A stretch of 64,000 nucleotides of DNA. Source: Anaerolineae bacterium (lineage in GTDB: Bacteria; Chloroflexota; Anaerolineae; Aggregatilineales; J027). Positions 59,544-64,000 of this stretch are shown here, piece by piece. The DNA lies in NCBI GenBank assembly GCA_019913005.1, contig JAIOHL010000034.1, forward strand, positions 57,868 to 121,867. Direction: 5' to 3'. Below the pieces are notes generated by a model. The model had not been told where the DNA came from and did no database searches. It saw nothing but the letters and a program-made list of their open reading frames with translations. The first letter of the stretch is position 1. The number at the start of each line of letters is the position of its first letter. A program made the position numbers and the translations under genes.

Positions 59544-62500
59544 CTAACCCTCGAACAAAGCCAGTTGATGTGTCTCATGGGTTGGGGCGGATTCACGTCG
59601 GGCTAATTTGGGCAGCGTTGGCTGAGTGGGCCGTTCCGGGATTTCGAGGGCATCCGGTGCAGTGGATAGACTGACCCGGCGACGCGGCAGTTTGGTTTTG
59701 GGTGGCAACTGAGAGCGACTGGATGGCTGGTCGGCGGCAATGACTGGTTGATCGGGTAGCCCACCTAACTCGACAGCACATTGTTCGAGTGCATCATAGC
59801 TGGCATGTTTAGGGAGACGGACTTGGGCGGTCTGTTGGATGACCTGACGCGCTAAGCCGTCGAACTGGATGAACTGGGGCTGCGAGTCAGGATAACCAAT
59901 CACGCGGTAACGGTAAGGCGCTTGAGCTGCTAACTGCCGAGCCACCTGTTCAGCCTCGGCAAGCGAGGCAAACAAATTGATGGGCAAAGAGCCATTAACG
60001 TGATGGGAGACAATCTGCCATGTGCGGGCCTCGGCTACCCAACGTTCCACCACAAACCACTGCGGTGTGGGGGTGGGTTGAGGATCAGGTGTTTGTTCAT
60101 CGGCATCTACCATCCAGAGGCTTTCACGTCCGGCTTCCGCACTCGATGCCGCTTGGAAGAGGTCACGTAGATTGGTCACGCCCGTGTCCTCATCAAGGGA
60201 CTTCGCCAGTTCCGCAATCAGATCGTTGGCTTCGTCCCCGCCATCGGTGAGTTCACTCAAGCCAATGTCGTTGTCGCCATACAATAACTTGGCGGCCCGC
60301 TGTTTGCGCCCAATGAGGGCAACCGCGCGGGCTTCCATACTCTCCTCATAATAAGGATAGTAGGTGCGGCAGGCCTCCGTCTGGATAATGCGCCATGCCC
60401 GCCGTGAGGCTTGAATGGTCACGTATAAGCTATAGTTGATTTCATAAAACACCAACGTAGGAAAGGCCACGAGGTCAAGCCCGGTTTGAACCAACTTGGG
60501 ATTGGCGAGGAAGATATTGCAGCCCGCCTTGAGTTGTGTTTCCAGCACAGCTTCACGCTTCTTGGGTTCAACTTTGCCATACAGGATGAAGGGCTTCGCA
60601 TTAGGGATATGTTGGGTCAGCAACTGCGCCAGTCGTGGTTGAATATCCCGGGTCGCACTTTGTTCAACAAAAATACCAACTTTACGCCCCTCGGCCAATT
60701 CCGCCCGTACCGTGTCGATCAGCCACTGCTCTTTAGCATACAGACGTTCCTCACCTAAGTTCGGCATAGCCCAAACCGCGCGTTCCATTTGGATCGCCTC
60801 ACCATCCTCCCCGCGCAGCTTACGCCGATGCACGACGTTTTCGGCACGGAAGGGTGCATTGGGATAACTCAGCAAGGTGCGGAGATAACGCCCTAAAAAG
60901 CTGGCATCCCCTTCCAAACGGCATTGAAAGAGGTATTCACCCAGTGCTTGCTTGGTATCATCATAAACATCCCGTAGGTCGGCATCCATTGCGATGGGCA
61001 CGGGGATTTCTTCATAAGGCGGCATGTCACTGATGTCGGTCAAACCGACAAACAGGGCATGGTCGAGGATTTCGCGTACCAGCATGGGTGAGGTACCGGG
61101 GGCTTCCTGCGGTTGATGCTCGATACGGGCTTTACCGGTGTAACGTCCCGACTGGTCATACTGGGGTTTGTACTCCACGATGCGTTCCAACGACCCCATC
61201 TGATCCACCCAGCGGGCCAACTGTTTGCCTTTGTTGGCATTGTGTTCACCCCAGTTGTAACGGTGGGTCACGCGGGGGTTCAGTTGATATTCCAGTCCAA
61301 AAACGGACGACGCGACCCCCCCATACAGTGTGCCCGTCAAGCCGATAATCTTCTCCGCTGCGTTGCATAAAACCGCGAAGGCGTTGCCCTGATCGGAAGC
61401 CAGACCCTTCATTTCGTGGACTTCATCACTTACGAAAAGATAGACCCGTCCCGGATGGACTCGCGCAAGGTAATCAGCCAATGCCATACGTGGATTTTTG
61501 CGGGGGAATTTTTCACCGGCTTTGGGTGCGCTGAAGGTGCGTTTGTCTTGCCAGAGGGCACCACCACAAGTGTGACAGGTACGGGGCGCATCATTCAACC
61601 ATGCCCGCGTCGCTACCTTCTCCCCCTTCTGATCTTTGGTGACCACTGCACCACAATTGGGACAAAGTGGTACATCGTAGGTGTGAATGCGCGAGCGACC
61701 TTGGAGATCATCAGGTGGTTCCGTACCGATACGCCACAGGGCGGTGTGATGTTTGTGCCATTGAACAGCGGCTTCCCAACCTTCATCCAACTTGGCCCGT
61801 TCGCGGGCAATGATGCCCACTTTGAGCGTGTGCGGCAGCAGGCGACCACATTTGTCCATGAAGGCCCGAGTGTCATCGACATTTTCGAGGATTTCCACAT
61901 AACTGCTGGGTGTGACCTTGCCAATCTCACGCTTCCACTTTTCGACGAGGTGGGGTGGGCACATCACAATAGTCACTTGATCGGGTTGCATGTGGGCTTG
62001 CATGGCTGCGGCGAGGGTAGCACCCATCACCGATTTCCCAACCCCCGGTTCCCCCACCAGATAAATGCCCTTACGCTGTTGGAGGGCGGTATAGGCGGCG
62101 GCAATGACATGCTTTTGCGTGGCGAAGAGTCCTTTGCCAATGCGAACCCGGTTGAGGCTGGGCGCGATACAAGCATAGTTAAAGTCGTAGAGCGGTTTGA
62201 AGTGGGTGTTGAGGTAATCGAGGAGAGCCGCCTTGTGTTCACGGATGAAGGTCACCAGCGCCGCATCACCCGTCATGGGCAGCATTTCCCCACGTTCGGT
62301 CAACAGGGTAATCGTGACCACCGGGCGGGTGCGATAGACCTCACGTTCGGTAACGGTGGGGTCATCCTCGTTCACCTCCTCCGGTGCTTCGCGCAATTCT
62401 TCAACCGTGCGAATGGTGCTGCGAACGGCGGTGCGTCCCAATTCGCCATGTTCCAAGATCAGGCCATTGAACATACCAGCGGCCAATACCAGACCAATCT

Positions 62501-63314
62501 GCATTCCGCGTGGTTGCACAATTGGACGGATGTCGTCTAGCGGCGGGGGTGGCTCTAGCAGGTTTTGAAACTGAGCCGTCTGATGGACACTCCCGGTTTG
62601 GAGAGCGGCCAGCATCAGTTCTGGTGTGAGAATTTTCGGGGCGAATAGGAAGCGTGGGTTGGGGTGGGGAGCAGGGAACTGATAACGCGGTTCGGGCATT
62701 ATCTCCAGTTGACTGGGTACTTGGACGCTCTGTAAAATCTTTTGAGCAAAGGCCGCTGGTTCATGGTTGGCCTGACCAATACGCCCGATGACCACCACCT
62801 GCCGATACTCACCTAGGTGCAGTTCCGGGACTTCCCAAATATCCACCTGTGAACAGTTTTTTGCCAATACGGCGGCGGCCTCGGCAGTGACATGGTGGGC
62901 ATAGACAACCCATGCCACAAAACCACCGGTTTGCACCCATTTGAAGGTGTGTTTAAGGAAACTCAGTTCACGCCGCTTCTCATCACTGCCCATATCCCAT
63001 GTATACGGGGGATTCACCCATGCCATGAGAAAGCCACTGGTCGAGGTGCGCAGTTGAAAGAGGTCGCCTTGAACCGCCTGCACCGCGCCGAATTTCGCCA
63101 CACAAGCCGCCGCTCGTTCGGTATCTAGTTCATTGGCATAGGGTGTGAGATGCCAACTTGCAGCGAGATGTTTTAGTGCAACCCCTTCACCAGCACAGGG
63201 GTCGAGCAGCCTGCCGCCCTGCGTCGCCGGGGCGAACAATGCGGCCACATGCGGTAGGTACGCCGGATTGAAAGCGTAAAAACCGCCTTTTTCAATGGAT
63301 GTGAGTCTGGGCAT
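59544..63314 (-). CDS. DUF6094-like methyltransferase fused to a superfamily 2 helicase
   Basis: 1256 residues from the ATG at 63314, which has GGAGAG seven bases upstream. N-terminal part: L-L-D-P-C-A-G-E-G-V-A-L (about residue 39) and A-W-V-N-P-P-Y-T-W-D (about residue 100), the SAM and catalytic motifs of an adenine methyltransferase. Middle: Walker A G-E-P-G-V-G-K-S (about residue 425), the D-E-V-H box (about 631), a four-Cys zinc site (C-P-N-C-G ... C-H-T-C-G), and a C-terminal helicase domain with A-S-R-R-A-W-R. The last 200 residues are unassigned. A single protein with both activities is unusual for plasmid upkeep; it might act in DNA replication, protection or antirestriction. Confidence 0.8.
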   Translation of the reverse strand: MPRLTSIEKGGFYAFNPAYLPHVAALFAPATQGGRLLDPCAGEGVALKHLAASWHLTPYANELDTERAAACVAKFGAVQAVQGDLFQLRTSTSGFLMAWVNPPYTWDMGSDEKRRELSFLKHTFKWVQTGGFVAWVVYAHHVTAEAAAVLAKNCSQVDIWEVPELHLGEYRQVVVIGRIGQANHEPAAFAQKILQSVQVPSQLEIMPEPRYQFPAPHPNPRFLFAPKILTPELMLAALQTGSVHQTAQFQNLLEPPPPLDDIRPIVQPRGMQIGLVLAAGMFNGLILEHGELGRTAVRSTIRTVEELREAPEEVNEDDPTVTEREVYRTRPVVTITLLTERGEMLPMTGDAALVTFIREHKAALLDYLNTHFKPLYDFNYACIAPSLNRVRIGKGLFATQKHVIAAAYTALQQRKGIYLVGEPGVGKSVMGATLAAAMQAHMQPDQVTIVMCPPHLVEKWKREIGKVTPSSYVEILENVDDTRAFMDKCGRLLPHTLKVGIIARERAKLDEGWEAAVQWHKHHTALWRIGTEPPDDLQGRSRIHTYDVPLCPNCGAVVTKDQKGEKVATRAWLNDAPRTCHTCGGALWQDKRTFSAPKAGEKFPRKNPRMALADYLARVHPGRVYLFVSDEVHEMKGLASDQGNAFAVLCNAAEKIIGLTGTLYGGVASSVFGLEYQLNPRVTHRYNWGEHNANKGKQLARWVDQMGSLERIVEYKPQYDQSGRYTGKARIEHQPQEAPGTSPMLVREILDHALFVGLTDISDMPPYEEIPVPIAMDADLRDVYDDTKQALGEYLFQCRLEGDASFLGRYLRTLLSYPNAPFRAENVVHRRKLRGEDGEAIQMERAVWAMPNLGEERLYAKEQWLIDTVRAELAEGRKVGIFVEQSATRDIQPRLAQLLTQHIPNAKPFILYGKVEPKKREAVLETQLKAGCNIFLANPKLVQTGLDLVAFPTLVFYEINYSLYVTIQASRRAWRIIQTEACRTYYPYYEESMEARAVALIGRKQRAAKLLYGDNDIGLSELTDGGDEANDLIAELAKSLDEDTGVTNLRDLFQAASSAEAGRESLWMVDADEQTPDPQPTPTPQWFVVERWVAEARTWQIVSHHVNGSLPINLFASLAEAEQVARQLAAQAPYRYRVIGYPDSQPQFIQFDGLARQVIQQTAQVRLPKHASYDALEQCAVELGGLPDQPVIAADQPSSRSQLPPKTKLPRRRVSLSTAPDALEIPERPTQPTLPKLARRESAPTHETHQLALFEG

Positions 63315-63333
63315 TGAGGTCTCTCCAGAAAAC

Positions 63334-63359
63334 AAAAAAGCCCCGCATCGGCAGGGCTT
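63334..63359 (-). terminator. intrinsic terminator or attenuator between two leftward genes
   Basis: On the - strand AAGCCCTGC, a CGAT loop and GCGGGGCTT form a nine-pair stem with one G-T wobble, followed by a run of T. It lies between the stop of the 198-aa gene (63385) and the ATG of the methyltransferase-helicase gene (63314). It may end the first transcript, or attenuate read-through into the helicase gene. Confidence 0.75.
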
Positions 63360-63384
63360 CACAGGGCGATAGAGATGTAAAAAT

Positions 63385-63981
63385 TTAGTTCGGCAGGGTT
63401 AGACTGCGCTGACTGACACCTCGGCAAATGAGGCGCTGCCAGCAGGTTTTATCCAAAGACAATTTCCATAAGTTCACCCCACCATAGCAGGTCAAGGGCA
63501 TAATGAGACCCTCCAAACGTCCCTGTTGTACCAGATAGGCATACCACTCTGGGAACACGGCGATGTCGACCAACTGCTGAATGTGGGAGCCGAGCTTGGC
63601 GGTTGTTTGTGTTTTATCGGCCAAAAACAGGTACGTTGTGCTGAGTTCAGCATAGGTAGGCGTCAGCAGGTCTTGATGCAGGAGCAGTAGATGGTGAATC
63701 CCGATGCCCTCGATCTTGCGCTGGATTCGTTTGAGCAGTCCTTCATCCGTGCAGAGGGTGATTTTCGGGGCATCATGGTTGGGTGGGAGGAGGTAACATT
63801 CTTTGGCTTGAGCCAATTTTGCCCAAACCGCCTCAACTGATGTAGCTGGCCCGGCCACATCCAGATAGACCAACTGCTGACCATCGACTGCGCAGCCGTA
63901 ACAAAAGCATTCGCCTACCACGGTGATCTGCCCCACATAGGACTGAGCAATCCGGTTTTTAGACACACTTTTTTGTGACAT
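63385..63981 (-). CDS. hypothetical protein, 198 aa
   Basis: Soluble, 198 residues, with several hydrophobic strands (V-G-Q-I-T-V-V-G-E-C-F-C-Y-G-C) and a Cys-rich N-terminus. No known family. It lies upstream of the helicase with a terminator in between. The ATG at 63981 is followed by M-S-Q-K-S-V. It is at the edge of the window, so its upstream partners are not visible. Confidence 0.55.
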   Translation of the reverse strand: MSQKSVSKNRIAQSYVGQITVVGECFCYGCAVDGQQLVYLDVAGPATSVEAVWAKLAQAKECYLLPPNHDAPKITLCTDEGLLKRIQRKIEGIGIHHLLLLHQDLLTPTYAELSTTYLFLADKTQTTAKLGSHIQQLVDIAVFPEWYAYLVQQGRLEGLIMPLTCYGGVNLWKLSLDKTCWQRLICRGVSQRSLTLPN

Positions 63982-64000
63982 GGTGGGTTAACTCCAAGGA

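Noticed and set aside
61416..62540. 374-codon frame on the + strand
   Set aside because: It lies wholly inside the methyltransferase-helicase gene on the - strand, has no ribosome site and has a shadow-like composition.
63385..63981. PRTRC protein A
   Set aside because: It lacks the JAB metalloprotease motif (H-x-H with downstream S and D), so it was left unassigned.

Overview
The window looks like part of a large bacterial conjugative element (a megaplasmid or integrative conjugative element). A second mobile element of about 31 kb is inserted cleanly in one of its conjugation genes. The organism cannot be fixed from sequence alone. The mix of genes (VirB/VirD4 transfer genes, a PRTRC cassette, a very large TIR-WD40 protein, HNH/ribbon-helix-helix pairs) suggests an environmental bacterium with a moderately GC-rich genome. 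Chloroflexota is my best guess, at low confidence. No tRNA, rRNA, CRISPR array or IS transposase was seen.

Host element, left part (1-8.7 kb, + strand): a type IV secretion operon. It has the end of an unrecognised gene, a VirB6/TrbL-like membrane protein, a single-span membrane protein, a small gene of unknown function, an inserted HNH/RHH pair on the other strand, VirB2-like and VirB3-like proteins, and the first 634 codons of virB4. The last 85 codons of virB4 lie 31 kb away, at 39663-39920. The two parts meet at a 7-bp repeat (AGATGTA at 8689-8695 and 39655-39661), and joining them there restores one frame of 719 codons. After virB4 the operon continues with a 57-aa protein, topoisomerase I and three proteins that share a repeated, undescribed domain.

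Inserted element (8689-39661): a large serine recombinase lies at its left edge, running through attL. Cargo follows: an AT-rich DUF4365-TPR protein, a possible SLOG-type pair, a DUF2726 plus TIR-WD40 operon, RNase H, two tandemly duplicated secreted SH3/beta-propeller proteins, an ATP-dependent restriction-like cluster (PLD-helicase, Eco57I-type methyltransferase, HEPN-like protein) and a small P-loop kinase. The right end is plasmid-like: an iteron-like repeat cluster beside a primase-polymerase/helicase, an RHH protein, a hairpin-rich oriT-like region, a relaxase and a ParR/ParM partition pair. It reads as a mobilisable plasmid that integrates into, and interrupts, the virB4 of its likely helper.

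Host element, right part (49-64 kb): an excisionase-type regulator and a NYN-LOTUS protein (+ strand). On the - strand are an HU-like protein, the VirD4/TraG coupling protein, a second relaxase with its RHH partner and a second oriT-like hairpin region. Then come a PRTRC cassette (E, C, an unknown, F, B, ThiF), a RepB-like primase, a methyltransferase-helicase fusion and an unknown protein. The two relaxases are recognisable homologues, and the two oriT-like regions share a hairpin of similar sequence. This suggests the inserted element uses the host transfer system after excision repairs virB4.
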